Part shown: positions 45,219 to 53,950 of the stretch, piece by piece
Position numbering within the stretch: position 1 is the first letter of the stretch
How the letters are laid out: every line of letters starts with the position of its first letter
Source: Acidobacteriota bacterium
GTDB taxonomy: Bacteria > Acidobacteriota > Terriglobia > Terriglobales > SCQP01
Direction of reading: 5' to 3'
NCBI GenBank assembly: GCA_027315185.1
Contig: DAHUYO010000014.1
Span: 268-54,217 of the forward strand
Length of the DNA: 53,950 bases
Position numbers and translations under genes: made by a program
Notes under the pieces: generated by a model
Databases searched by the model: none
What the model saw: the letters and a program-made list of their open reading frames with translations, nothing else
What the model was told of the DNA's origin: nothing

Positions 45219-45407
45219 TCCCGCGACGCCGGCAATTTCTGTTGTTGGGACAACCCGGGGGCCCGCGGCCCGCCGTGGGTGCGCCCAGGATAGCTGATTG
45301 CTAGGCGTCGCCGCCGGCAGCGCCGCTGTTCTTACGCAGGCGAAAAGCGGCATTCTTCTCCGCACGCGGGCGCGCGCGGAACTTTGCACCCCCTCCCGCG
45401 CCCGCTT

Positions 45408-45441
45408 TGCCCCTGGGCAAAGGACGCGGCCCCCGCGATGG
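45408..45441 (+). repeat. Dispersed repeat, family 2, copy 2
   Basis: CTTTGCCCCTGGGCAAAGG followed by ACGCGGCCCCCGCGA, in the 260-bp spacer between the convergent carD and TPR genes. The first block is a clear hairpin. A related, weaker stretch lies at 40570-40660. Confidence 0.6.
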
Positions 45442-45478
45442 GCAGAGGTCGGGCGGCTGGAAGCCACCCTGAGCGCCG

Positions 45479-47572
45479 CTAATCGCGTGTCCGGTGCGCC
45501 AGAAGCTTTTCCACCTGCGCCAGTCGCTTGCGGTCGCGGGAAACGGCGTGGGAGTCGTAGTCCGCCGGCGCGCTGCTGCGCCAATTCGCCAGCGCCCGAC
45601 GCCATGCGGCCGCGGCGGGCGGCAACTGTCCGGCCCGCTGGTATGCCGCGGCTAAATGCCCGGCAATGGTGGGGTCAAGGGGCTCCAGCCGTACCGCCTT
45701 TTGCAGTTGGCGAATCGCCTCCGGAAGCTGGTTGAGATGGAAATACACCCAGCCCAGGCTATCCAAATAGGCGCCGTTTTCCGGCTCCGCGGCCACGGCT
45801 TGCTGGATGGCCCGCAACGCTTGGCGCAGGTGCACGCCGTGATCGGCCCACAGATAGGCGAGATCATTCAGCGCCAGGGTATTGTTGGGATCGAGCTTCA
45901 GGGCCGCTTGCAAATCGCGCGCGGCGGAGCGGTAGTGATGGCGCTGGCTGGCCAAATCGCCGCGCATGAACTGCACCATCGCCCGTTCGGCGTTGCTGGT
46001 GGACAACGCTGCGGCTTGTTGCAACGCGTGCCGGGCGCCGCCCCAGTGCTTGCCGCGTTCTTTCACCTCCGCCAGGGCCAACCAGGCGGAGCGGCGATGG
46101 GCCGGCGATTGCAAGAAGGGTTGCAGGACCGCCACCGCCGGTTTGTCCTGGCCATTCCCCGCCAGCAGGAGCGCGTAATTCACCGCCAGAGCCCGGTCTT
46201 GAGGAAATGCGCTCCACCCGGCGCGCGCGGTGGACAGGGCTTGCGCGTATTGATGGACGTGGCCATACGTCGAGGAAAGCTGTAGATAGCCGCGAATGCG
46301 GCTCCGCCGCCCGAAGCGCCGCATGTGGGTGAACGCCGTCACCGCCTTGCCGGGATGACCCGCCTGACGTTCCAGCGTGCCCAGCTTCTCCCAAAACAAT
46401 CCGCGCTCGTGGGCCACCTGCGCCGCATAGTGGCCATCCGCCGCGCGCGTGCCTTGCAGCACGTCGCGCAACGCCTGCGCGGCGCGCGCATAATGGCCCT
46501 GGGATTCCTCAAACTGCGAGCGGAAAAAAGCAACCGCGGGATCCCCCGGATCGGCACGCTGGGCGGCCGCCAGGTCCAGCCGAACCTTTTGCAGCTGGCC
46601 GGTGTGCTGATCAATTTCCGCCAACCGCAACCAATAGCGTCCATTTCCCGGCTCCGCCCGGGTCAACCATTGGTATTGCCGCCGGGCCGCCTGTAACTGC
46701 CCGCTGTGATACAAGTTGGACGCCAAGCCCTGGCGATAGGCGGGGTTCCCGGCATCCGCTGCCACCGCCTGCTGGTAGGCCGCCGCCGCGGCGGCGAATT
46801 GGTGGCGATCGTGATAGGCGCTAGCCAAGGCGGCGTACATTTCGCCAGTGCGCCGGTCGGCCGGCACAGAGGCGAAAACATCCTGCGCCTTGGCCATTTC
46901 TCCATGATCCGCGTAGAGCCGCACCAGGTCCGCCACGGCCGCTGCGGTGTCTCCCGCCAGGTGGCGCACCGTCTGGAACTCCCGCTCCGCGTTGGCCGTG
47001 TCGCCCTCCACGGTATACAGACGACCCAACGTCAGGTGGAACTCGGCATCGTTAGGCCGCAAGCGGGTAAGCGCCCGGAACTGACGCGCCGCCAATCGCG
47101 CCATGTCGCCGGCATGGCTGTCGGCGCCATCGCCCAGCAGCCGGGCGTAGATTTCGCCCAGCAGCTCGTGGGCGGCGACGGAGTCCGGGTGCTCACGAGT
47201 CACGCTGCGCGCCAGGCGAATCGCGTCGCCCGTGCTCCCGGTGCGGAACAGCAGCCCCGCCATTTGCACCGGCAAATAGGACGAATGCGGATCGGCGTCA
47301 ATGGCCAAGCGATATTGCTGCAACGCCTGGGAAGCCATCTTGCCGCTGCCGGCCAACTCCGCCCGCCCCTCGAAGAGCCGGGCCATCATGTAGTGGTAAT
47401 ACGCCGCCGCCAAATTGGGCCGGGCGGAGGCGGTTGCGGCGCCAAGCGGAGCGGCGCCCGAAGCCGCAGGAGTAGTTCGGCTCTGCGCCCAGGCGGCGGT
47501 GCGGAGGCCCAGGACCAGGCCTAGCCCAACCAGCACAAACAGCAGCCGGTGCCGGGTGCGGCCGCAATGCAT
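45479..47572 (-). CDS. Exported tetratricopeptide-repeat protein
   Basis: A 697-residue protein with a signal peptide (residues ~1-30, RLLFVLVGLGLVLGL then AWAQS) and more than a dozen TPR units along its whole length, for example NDAEFHLTLGRLYTVEGDTA, then DPNNTLALNDLAYLWAD and NGAYLDSLGWVYFHLNQLPE. Its last repeats resemble those of BamD/LapB-like and O-linked-transferase TPR arrays. It lies in the same direction as ompH and bamA, about 125 bp after ompH, so a role in envelope assembly is plausible. The ATG at 47572 is chosen; a TTG 12 bases earlier is possible. Confidence 0.87.
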   Translation of the reverse strand: MHCGRTRHRLLFVLVGLGLVLGLRTAAWAQSRTTPAASGAAPLGAATASARPNLAAAYYHYMMARLFEGRAELAGSGKMASQALQQYRLAIDADPHSSYLPVQMAGLLFRTGSTGDAIRLARSVTREHPDSVAAHELLGEIYARLLGDGADSHAGDMARLAARQFRALTRLRPNDAEFHLTLGRLYTVEGDTANAEREFQTVRHLAGDTAAAVADLVRLYADHGEMAKAQDVFASVPADRRTGEMYAALASAYHDRHQFAAAAAAYQQAVAADAGNPAYRQGLASNLYHSGQLQAARRQYQWLTRAEPGNGRYWLRLAEIDQHTGQLQKVRLDLAAAQRADPGDPAVAFFRSQFEESQGHYARAAQALRDVLQGTRAADGHYAAQVAHERGLFWEKLGTLERQAGHPGKAVTAFTHMRRFGRRSRIRGYLQLSSTYGHVHQYAQALSTARAGWSAFPQDRALAVNYALLLAGNGQDKPAVAVLQPFLQSPAHRRSAWLALAEVKERGKHWGGARHALQQAAALSTSNAERAMVQFMRGDLASQRHHYRSAARDLQAALKLDPNNTLALNDLAYLWADHGVHLRQALRAIQQAVAAEPENGAYLDSLGWVYFHLNQLPEAIRQLQKAVRLEPLDPTIAGHLAAAYQRAGQLPPAAAAWRRALANWRSSAPADYDSHAVSRDRKRLAQVEKLLAHRTRD

Positions 47573-47698
47573 CAAGCGCCCCAAGATTCCTTTAGCCTAC
47601 ACGATCCGCGGCCGACGAGTGCGCGCGGGACCACAGACCGTGCCCGGCGCCTCACGCCCCCTGCGGCGCCCCGGCATGGGCGCGGCGCGCGCGATCGG

Positions 47699-48352
47699 TT
47701 ATTTCTTCGGGGCGCCGGCGCTGCCGGTCGCGGCCACGGGGTAATCCCGGTTAAAAAGCGCGACGATGGGCGCGGTGATGTTGATGTCCTTGGACGCGAA
47801 CAGCACCGGCGTGTTCGGATTGCTGATATCCAGCACCAGGGCATAGTCGTGCGCGGCGGCGTAGGTGCTGACCACCTTCATCATCTTTTGCCCAATGCGG
47901 TTCACCGCGTCGCTTTCCGCGCTTTCGAGATCGTTCTGCGCCTGCCGGTAGGCACGCTGGATTTGCTTTTGCTTGTCGGTGATGCGCTGCTGGAGCTCAT
48001 CCTTGGCGCCAATGCTCAGCGTGTTGCCCCCGTCCTTGAGCTGCTGTTGTAACGCCTGCAACTGTTGGGTCTGCGCCTTCAGGGCGTTCTGCCTGGGAGT
48101 AAACTCCGACCGAATCTGCGCTGCGGCCTTTTTTCCTTCTTGGGTGGCACGGATCGCCGCCTGCACATCAATAATCGCCACCCGCGTGGTAGCCGGGGAC
48201 GAGGAAGCCGCGGGTTGGGCGCTTGCGCCCGCTCCGCTCTGCGCCCATGCGCCTCCACTCAAGCCGAGGACCAGGCTGAGAGCCACCAACTCAGGCCGCA
48301 CGCGAAAACACCGAAACCCAATTGCACGTTTCAAGATGCTCACAACCTCCAT
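47699..48352 (-). CDS. OmpH/Skp-family periplasmic chaperone, copy 1
   Basis: A 217-residue Skp-like chaperone for outer-membrane proteins. Signal peptide (hydrophobic LVALSLVLGLSGGAWAQS), a beta-strand VAIIDVQAAIRATQEGKK, long coiled-coil arms (about residues 80-150) and a C-terminal strand region (YALVLDISNPNTPVLFA). GGAG sits before the ATG at 48352. It is a close paralogue of the next gene; both share LKAQTQQLQALQQQLKDGG exactly. It follows it by 87 bp in the bamA direction. Confidence 0.88.
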   Translation of the reverse strand: MEVVSILKRAIGFRCFRVRPELVALSLVLGLSGGAWAQSGAGASAQPAASSSPATTRVAIIDVQAAIRATQEGKKAAAQIRSEFTPRQNALKAQTQQLQALQQQLKDGGNTLSIGAKDELQQRITDKQKQIQRAYRQAQNDLESAESDAVNRIGQKMMKVVSTYAAAHDYALVLDISNPNTPVLFASKDINITAPIVALFNRDYPVAATGSAGAPKK

Positions 48353-48439
48353 TGATGCTCCGCAGCCGACCGCCCTGGGGCGGCAACCATTGCGGCCACC
48401 GCCTTCGCCTCTGGCCGGGGAGCCGCGGGACTTTGCCCG

Positions 48440-49057
48440 CTAATGCGATGCGGTGGAACTGCTAGCCGCGGCCACGGGATAGTCCTTGTTATACAGCGCC
48501 ACGATGGGCGCGGTGATGTTGATGCCCTTGGCGGCGAACAGCACCGGCGTGTTCGGATTGCTGACGTCCAGCACCAGCGAATAACCTTGCGCGGTGGCGT
48601 AGGTGCTGACCACCTTCATCATTTTTTGGCCGATGCGATTCACCGCGTCGCTATTGGCGCTTTGGAAATCGCTCTGCGCGTCCTCGTAGGCGCGCTGGAT
48701 CTGCTTTTGCTTGAGGGCAATGCGCTGTTCCAACTCGTCCTTGGCGCCGATGCTGAGCGTGTTCCCGCCATCCTTGAGCTGTTGCTGCAAGGCCTGCAGT
48801 TGTTGGGTCTGCGCCTTGAGGTCGTTGCGCCGGGGCGCGAACTCCGTCTGGATCCGCTTCGCCGCCTGCTGTCCTTCCTCGGTGGCGCGGATCGCCGCCT
48901 GAATGTCTATGATCGCCACCCGGGTGGGAGCGGCGGCGGGCGACGCCGCGGACGCGGCAGGTTGTGCCGCGAGCGCGGCTGGGGCCGAGATGCTCATGGT
49001 CAAGGCACAGGCCAAAACCCCGGCGCCGCTGGAAAACAGCCATCGCTGCAATCTCAT
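48440..49057 (-). CDS. OmpH/Skp-family periplasmic chaperone, copy 2
   Basis: A 205-residue Skp-like protein with a signal peptide (residues ~1-30, ending PAALAAQ), VAIIDIQAAIRATEEGQQ, coiled-coil arms and YSLVLDVSNPNTPVLFA. I start it at the ATG at 49057, which has GAGGA five to six bases upstream. It lies directly downstream of bamA, the classic bamA-skp order. The strong similarity to the neighbouring copy points to tandem duplication. Confidence 0.9.
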   Translation of the reverse strand: MRLQRWLFSSGAGVLACALTMSISAPAALAAQPAASAASPAAAPTRVAIIDIQAAIRATEEGQQAAKRIQTEFAPRRNDLKAQTQQLQALQQQLKDGGNTLSIGAKDELEQRIALKQKQIQRAYEDAQSDFQSANSDAVNRIGQKMMKVVSTYATAQGYSLVLDVSNPNTPVLFAAKGINITAPIVALYNKDYPVAAASSSTASH

Positions 49058-49142
49058 ACCGATCCTCGCAACCAAAGAGATAAGTGCTGAGTTTTGCTCA
49101 GTATACGCATGTGATTCCCGGCGGTCAATCGGGCCGTTGCGG

Positions 49143-52127
49143 TTAGAACGTGGTGCCTACCGTGAAGCGGAACACGTGCGGCGCCTCCTGGAACGGCTCC
49201 GGAGCGCCCGCGGTCAAGCGGCGCATGGTGAACGCCAGGGCGCTTTGCACCGCGGGGTTGTTCTGATAAGCCGCCGGAATTTGGTTCAAGAAGTCCTGCT
49301 TGTTGAACAGGGTTGGCGGCAGGATGTTTTCATTCACGCGCAAGGGGTTGAAGGCGTAGTAGACGCGGAAGGGCTGATGGATGACCGGCATCATCACTTC
49401 CAATTCCAAGCCGGTGGACATGCGCACTTGCGAGTTGGTTCCCGGCACCAGGGGAATCTTGGTGGGGAAGCGGTTGTCGCAATTGCTCAGACCCGGAGTG
49501 CCCGGCATAAAACCGCTGCAAAATTCGTTTTGCAGGCTGGAGAGCACGCTGGGGTTCAGCCGCAACTGCTTGGTGAACGAAATCTTATTGATGCCGACGT
49601 CCATAAACGGCACCAGGTAGACCGGCCCAACGATGGGAATGCGGTAATCGAAGTTGGCGACGCCCTCGGTGTCCCCGCCCGGCGTGGTCAACTGAAAGCT
49701 GGGTATGGTGATGGGAAACGTCACCGCCGAGGCGCCGTTGGGGTTGGTTGGAGTCGGCGCCGGCACGGTGATGGACAACGGCGTGCACTGGTCATAGGTC
49801 GCCTGTACCGAAGTGCAAGGCTGCGTCGGATCGTAGAGCGCCACCTGGCTGGTGGACGGGACCTCGGCGATTGGGGTAACCGACAACAGGTCAAAGCCGC
49901 GGATGGTCTGCTCCCCACCGATGTAGAAGCGATCAAAGCTCGGGGGCACGCCGCCCGCGTAGCCGGTGATGAACGAACCCAGCAAACGGAAGCCGAAGAC
50001 GTTGTGCCAGCCGAAAGTATGGAAATAGCGGAAGCTGACCGTAGGCTGGAAGGTCCGCACATTCCCGCCGATGCCGGCGAACGATGCCTCCAAATCCAGC
50101 TCCTTGCCGCCGGTGGGGAAGAAATAGCTGTTGACCGTATCGTAGGTAAACGACGGAACGATGCGGCTGGTTTGGATCCCCGAGGTGGCGGTCAGATGCG
50201 GCCCGCCGACACCCACGTAGGCGATATTGTTGAACAGCACATTGGCCGCGGTGGTCAGCGGGTCAATGCGGGACAGGTCATAGCCGTAGGTCAAGCCCAG
50301 GCGCGTGAAGGGTCCGGTCGGCGTGCTGGTGCTGACGGTGAAGCCGGTGCTGTTCTGCAAATAGTTCAGCAGGCCCTGCCCGTTGGGGCCGCCCAGCGAC
50401 TGGAAGTAGGGCACCAGATTGGTGCCGTACAAGATGGAGGCTTCCTTCGCCTGGTCGTAGTGGAAGCTGGAATGATAGACGCTGAACCCGAGCTGGATCG
50501 GGCGGTCGGCGACGTACGGCTCGGTGAAGGAAAAGTTGATGCTGTTTTCCAGCGAGCCGTATTCGGCGCTGACCGCCAGCGTTTCCCCCAGACCCAGCAA
50601 GTTGTTGGTGGCGTAATTCAACCCCAGGAAGCTGCCGGCAATGCCGCTGACGCCGCCGCTCAAGCCGATCGTGTTCTTGCCTTTTTCATGCACATGCAGG
50701 TTGATATCCACCTCGCCCTCCGGCCCGGAGGTGTTCTGGTGGATGGTGGCGTCCTGGGGCGTAATCCTGCTGAAATAGCCCAACTGGTTCAGGCGCAACA
50801 GGCTGTTTTTCCAGGCGATGGTGTTGAAGCGCTGCCCCTCCTGCACCAGCAGTGCGCGGCGAATCACTTTATCGCGCGTGGTGGTGTTGCCGGTGAACTC
50901 GATGCGGTGGATGAAGAACGGCTTGCCTTCATGCACGTCCATATTCACCCTCACGCGGCGGGTTTTGTCGTTGGGATGGAATTCCGGATTGGCGACGAAG
51001 TTGATATAGCCGAACTCGCCGTAGAGCTTGCGCAGGTTTTTCAATCCCTTGCGGATCTTGGAGACGTCCATGACGTCGCCGGTGTGCATGCCGAAGACCT
51101 GCTCCAGCAGCTGGGTATTCGTGATGAAGTGGCTATTGAGGAAATGGATCTTCCCGACGTAGTACTTTTCGCCTTCCGCGACGGGAATGGTAATGTCCAC
51201 CCGCTTGCCGATGCCGCCGCCGAAAAACAAGAACCGCATGCCGTGCGTGGTGCGCAGCTTCAGCGTCGGGTCCTCCACCACGGCCTCGAAGTAGCCGCGG
51301 TCCTGCATCGCCTCGCGCACGCCCTCGAGGTCCTCCGATAGCTGCGCCGCGCCGTAGGTTTTGGCGAACAGGTGCTCGAAGATCAGCGAGTCGGGAATGC
51401 CGATGGGGCGCAGGTTATGCATGGCATTCTCCAGGGTGTCGGAGCTGACGTGGCGGTTGCCGGTGAAGCGGATTTTGCCCACCTTGACCTTGGGGCCCTC
51501 GTTTACCACGAAGGTCAGGGCCACCGAACTTGGCGGCAGGTGCGCCACTTCCACCTTGACGGTCGCGTACTGGCGGCCGTGCTCGCCCAGCAGCTCCTTG
51601 ATGGCGTCCACGGCGTGTTTGGCTTGGGTGGGATTGTAGGGCCCGTCCATATCCAAATGGACGTTGCGCGCTTCATAGCGGTCCAGAACGTCGGACTCGG
51701 TGATGGAATGCAGCCCCTTGTATTTAATGCTGCGGATCAGCGGCCGCTCGGTCACCCAAATCTGCAACACGACTCCCTGCGGCGTGTTGAGGCGCTTGAA
51801 GACCAAATTGTCGAAAAACCCGGTGTTCCACAGGGAATTGAAATCCCGGTTCACCTGCGCCGGGTCATACACCATGCCCGGATGGGTATAAATGTGCGCC
51901 AGGATCGTCTGGCAGGGCACGCGGTGGTTATTGAAGCATTCCACCGCCGCGACGATATTGTTGCTGGCCGAACCACCGGGCGGCTTTGCCTGGGCCGGCG
52001 GCGATGGTTTGCCGGCCGCGGGCGGCGCCGCCGGCTTCGCCTTGGCTTGGCCAAAAGCGGGCGCCGCTACCCACAACGCAAGTAGCAGCCCTACGGAAAG
52101 GGATAGGGGGAAGCGACGCCGGTTCAC
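49143..52127 (-). CDS. bamA: Outer-membrane protein assembly factor BamA
   Basis: A 994-residue Omp85 protein, the central channel of the BAM complex. It has a signal peptide (to about residue 27), an Ala/Pro/Lys-rich linker, then five POTRA domains (about residues 55-430, e.g. IRSIKYKGLHSITESDVLD and VGKIRFTGNRHVSSDTLEN). A C-terminal 16-strand barrel follows, with FYIGGEQTIRGFD containing the VRGF-like loop-6 motif, and the protein ends FRFTVGTTF with a terminal aromatic residue. It is longer than E. coli BamA because of inserts in barrel loops (for example the Pro/Asn/Thr-rich part around ITVPAPTPTNPNGAS). The GTG at 52127 gives a normal signal peptide; a GTG at 52175 would extend it. Confidence 0.92.
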   Translation of the reverse strand: MNRRRFPLSLSVGLLLALWVAAPAFGQAKAKPAAPPAAGKPSPPAQAKPPGGSASNNIVAAVECFNNHRVPCQTILAHIYTHPGMVYDPAQVNRDFNSLWNTGFFDNLVFKRLNTPQGVVLQIWVTERPLIRSIKYKGLHSITESDVLDRYEARNVHLDMDGPYNPTQAKHAVDAIKELLGEHGRQYATVKVEVAHLPPSSVALTFVVNEGPKVKVGKIRFTGNRHVSSDTLENAMHNLRPIGIPDSLIFEHLFAKTYGAAQLSEDLEGVREAMQDRGYFEAVVEDPTLKLRTTHGMRFLFFGGGIGKRVDITIPVAEGEKYYVGKIHFLNSHFITNTQLLEQVFGMHTGDVMDVSKIRKGLKNLRKLYGEFGYINFVANPEFHPNDKTRRVRVNMDVHEGKPFFIHRIEFTGNTTTRDKVIRRALLVQEGQRFNTIAWKNSLLRLNQLGYFSRITPQDATIHQNTSGPEGEVDINLHVHEKGKNTIGLSGGVSGIAGSFLGLNYATNNLLGLGETLAVSAEYGSLENSINFSFTEPYVADRPIQLGFSVYHSSFHYDQAKEASILYGTNLVPYFQSLGGPNGQGLLNYLQNSTGFTVSTSTPTGPFTRLGLTYGYDLSRIDPLTTAANVLFNNIAYVGVGGPHLTATSGIQTSRIVPSFTYDTVNSYFFPTGGKELDLEASFAGIGGNVRTFQPTVSFRYFHTFGWHNVFGFRLLGSFITGYAGGVPPSFDRFYIGGEQTIRGFDLLSVTPIAEVPSTSQVALYDPTQPCTSVQATYDQCTPLSITVPAPTPTNPNGASAVTFPITIPSFQLTTPGGDTEGVANFDYRIPIVGPVYLVPFMDVGINKISFTKQLRLNPSVLSSLQNEFCSGFMPGTPGLSNCDNRFPTKIPLVPGTNSQVRMSTGLELEVMMPVIHQPFRVYYAFNPLRVNENILPPTLFNKQDFLNQIPAAYQNNPAVQSALAFTMRRLTAGAPEPFQEAPHVFRFTVGTTF

Positions 52128-52376
52128 TGAGACGAGTTCTTCTCCGAAATGCCGCGCGTCGTGACGCCCCTGCACGCGCGTTTGGGCTTACAGCTGTCGT
52201 ACTGGCTTCAAGTCTTGCCCATTATATATGTCCGCTCGCGCGGCTTTCGATAGGGAAAACCGCCCGGGGCCATTTTCCCCGCCGTGGCGACCTGGTACGA
52301 TTTGGCACTGAACCGTCGGCGACGGCCAATCCACGGGCAGCGTAGCAGGCAGCCACGGGCATCGAAGCACGTGGTT

Positions 52377-52598
52377 ATGCCCGCCAACTCCGGTTTCGCC
52401 GTGAAGTGCGGCCGTTGCGGCCTGCTCTTCGCCACGCACCACTGCCCCAAGCTGGATCATTTCGGCATCTACCGCGTCACCTGCCCGGAGTGCGGATGGC
52501 CGGGAAGGTATTTCGCCGCGGAACTGCGACCGTTGAAGCCGGGGGAAGCGTTGGCCGCGACCTCGCCGCCCGCGCGGCGCAAACCAGCCGCGCAGTGA
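52377..52598 (+). CDS. Small zinc-ribbon-like hypothetical protein
   Basis: A 73-residue protein (a GTG at 52284 would add 31 residues). It holds two cysteine pairs, [10 protein letters not shown] and [10 protein letters not shown], about 20 residues apart, with HHC and H residues between, so it is likely a zinc ribbon. It is located between the divergent bamA and guaB. Function unknown. Confidence 0.55.
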   Translation: MPANSGFAVKCGRCGLLFATHHCPKLDHFGIYRVTCPECGWPGRYFAAELRPLKPGEALAATSPPARRKPAAQ

Positions 52599-52827
52599 AC
52601 CACCGCTGCCCGCGCTCACGGAGAGGCGCGGCGCGCGCCCGCCTCGGTCCGGATCGCCCGCGGAGCGCAGAAGCGGCCGCGGACGTCGCCTTCGGCGCAT
52701 GCAACGTCGCGCGCCGGGCCTGGGAACCGCCGCTCGCCCCTGGTCCCCGCGGCGATTCCAGCCGCCATTCCGCGCCGCGCCGGCCTGGGCCTTGCCTGGT
52801 AAACTGGAGTTTTCCCCGGCGCGGCCC

Positions 52828-53950
52828 ATGATTGAATTCCCGGTTCCTGAAGCGCTGACCTTCGACGACGTTTTGTTGCTGCCCGCCTACTCGGACATGA
52901 CTCCGGCGGAGGCGGACACCGCAACTCAGGTCAGCCGGCACATCCGCCTCAACATCCCCATCCTTTCCGCCGCCATGGACACGGTGACCGAGTCCCGGCT
53001 GGCGATCGCCTTGGCGCAGCAGGGCGGCTTGGGAATCATTCACCGCAACATGACCATCGCCCGCCAGGCCGAGGAAGTGGACCGGGTGAAGCGCTCGGAA
53101 AGCGGCATGATTGTCGCGCCGGTCACGGTCGAGCCGGAACAAAAGCTGGCCGACGCGCTGGAGCTGATGAGGAAGTACAAGATCTCCGGCGTGCCCGTCA
53201 CCAAATCCGGGCGGCTGGTCGGCATTCTCACCAACCGCGACCTGCGCTTTGAAACGCGCGTGGAGCAGCGCATCGGCGACGTCATGACCAAGGACCACTT
53301 GATCACCGTCCCGGTGGGCACCACCTTGGAGGAAGCCGAGCGCATCCTGCACCGCCATCGCGTGGAGAAACTTCTCGTGGTGGACGACCACTACATGTTG
53401 AAGGGCCTGATCACCGTCAAGGACATCCAGAAGAAGCTGAAATATCCCTTGGCGGCGAAGGACGAGCACGGCCGGCTGCGCGTCGGCGGCGCCATCGGCG
53501 CCACCGGCGATTTCCTGGAGCGGGCGCAAGCGCTGGCCCGCCAGCAGGTGGATCTGGTCGCCATTGATACCGCCCACGGCCATTCGCAGCGCGTCCTGGA
53601 TGCCGTCCGCCGGGTCAAGGCGGCGCTGCCGGCGCTGGACGTCATCGCCGGCAACGTGGCCACCTATGAAGGCGCCCGGGCGCTGATTGACGCCGGCGCC
53701 GACGGCATTAAGGTCGGCATCGGCCCGGGTTCGATCTGCACCACGCGCGTCGTCAGCGGCGCCGGGGTGCCGCAGATCACCGCCATCGCCGCCGCCGCCC
53801 GCCAGTTGCCCCGCCCCGCCCGCGGCGCCCCGGTGCGCGAAATCGCCGCCGCCCGCGCCGCCTTCGCCGCCCAGTGGATGCACCGCCGCGACTCCGACGA
53901 GTTCCCGCTCCAGCCCGAGCGCATCCTCCACGAGGTCCGCCAGGCTTTGC
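52828..53950 (+). CDS. guaB: Inosine-5'-monophosphate dehydrogenase (partial, anomalous 3' end)
   Basis: An IMPDH that oxidises IMP to XMP, the committed step of GMP synthesis. It begins [20 protein letters not shown] and includes the paired CBS domains ([20 protein letters not shown] and [17 protein letters not shown]). Then come [20 protein letters not shown] and the active-site loop [20 protein letters not shown]. After about 53790 it no longer resembles IMPDH: instead of the expected GVPVIADGGI segment the frame reads [20 protein letters not shown] then [16 protein letters not shown], resembling the tail part of a thiamine-pyrophosphate enzyme. The gene is cut by the right edge. Confidence 0.85.
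   Translation, partial: MIEFPVPEALTFDDVLLLPAYSDMTPAEADTATQVSRHIRLNIPILSAAMDTVTESRLAIALAQQGGLGIIHRNMTIARQAEEVDRVKRSESGMIVAPVTVEPEQKLADALELMRKYKISGVPVTKSGRLVGILTNRDLRFETRVEQRIGDVMTKDHLITVPVGTTLEEAERILHRHRVEKLLVVDDHYMLKGLITVKDIQKKLKYPLAAKDEHGRLRVGGAIGATGDFLERAQALARQQVDLVAIDTAHGHSQRVLDAVRRVKAALPALDVIAGNVATYEGARALIDAGADGIKVGIGPGSICTTRVVSGAGVPQITAIAAAARQLPRPARGAPVREIAAARAAFAAQWMHRRDSDEFPLQPERILHEVRQAL

Overview
This 53.9 kb window is GC-rich (mostly G/C-ending codons) and looks like a chromosomal contig from an Acidobacteriota bacterium, probably a Terriglobia/Bryobacterales-type relative. The clues are a decaying ADOP (MacB-like) permease, short PEP-CTERM proteins, a CarD-type regulator, a BamA gene followed by two OmpH/Skp genes, a large APC permease, many TonB C-terminal domains and a CRTAC1/ASPIC protein next to a multihaem cytochrome. 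The taxonomic call is an inference from gene content. Both window edges cut genes (hemW on the left, guaB on the right).

Layout. 1-3.0 kb: partial hemW, a broken nucleotidyltransferase with its small leader ORF, a 650-bp repeat-bearing spacer and a tagatose-bisphosphate aldolase. 3.1-7.7 kb: tRNA-Leu(GAG), secG, an MBL-fold hydrolase, an APC permease and a divergent MFS permease. 7.8-13.5 kb is the most disturbed region. It holds an ADOP pseudogene with several lesions, a two-gene cassette of unknown function, the tail of a second ADOP gene, an IS481-like insertion sequence with an almost perfect 40-bp palindrome, and then a TetR regulator overlapping an apolipoprotein N-acyltransferase gene. 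13.6-17.7 kb: small conserved or unknown proteins, tRNA-Ser(GCU), a stand-alone SIR2-like NAD-hydrolase candidate and a membrane protein. 17.8-22.6 kb: three TonB C-terminal-domain genes (one a fragment, one fused to a beta-propeller but frameshifted), a PEP-CTERM protein, a 9-bp tandem array, a PilZ protein and a cluster of TGTAACA sites.

22.9-32.6 kb: a translationally coupled pair of a pentahaem membrane cytochrome and a secreted CRTAC1/ASPIC protein, a dienelactone hydrolase, a GNAT/CpsB pair suggesting exopolysaccharide work, and a divergent membrane pyrophosphatase. 32.9-41.7 kb: metabolism (nadB, aroB, argD, a D-2-hydroxyacid dehydrogenase), pgeF, a LuxR-type regulator with an atypical receiver and a short UDP-sugar dehydrogenase. 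42.1-54 kb: a PEP-CTERM protein, comM, carD, a TPR protein, two ompH genes, bamA, a small zinc-ribbon protein and guaB. In the last ~150 bp guaB changes into sequence resembling a thiamine-pyrophosphate enzyme, most likely an assembly chimera at the contig edge.

Many long intergenic stretches carry dispersed GC-rich palindromic repeats. At least five copies of one family occur in both orientations, and all are outside genes. The most interesting leads are the unknown two-gene cassette at 9256-10078, the SIR2 protein, the TonB/propeller fusion, the TGTAACA cluster, the IS palindrome and the repeat families. All assignments were made by eye from translated motifs; no database search was run.
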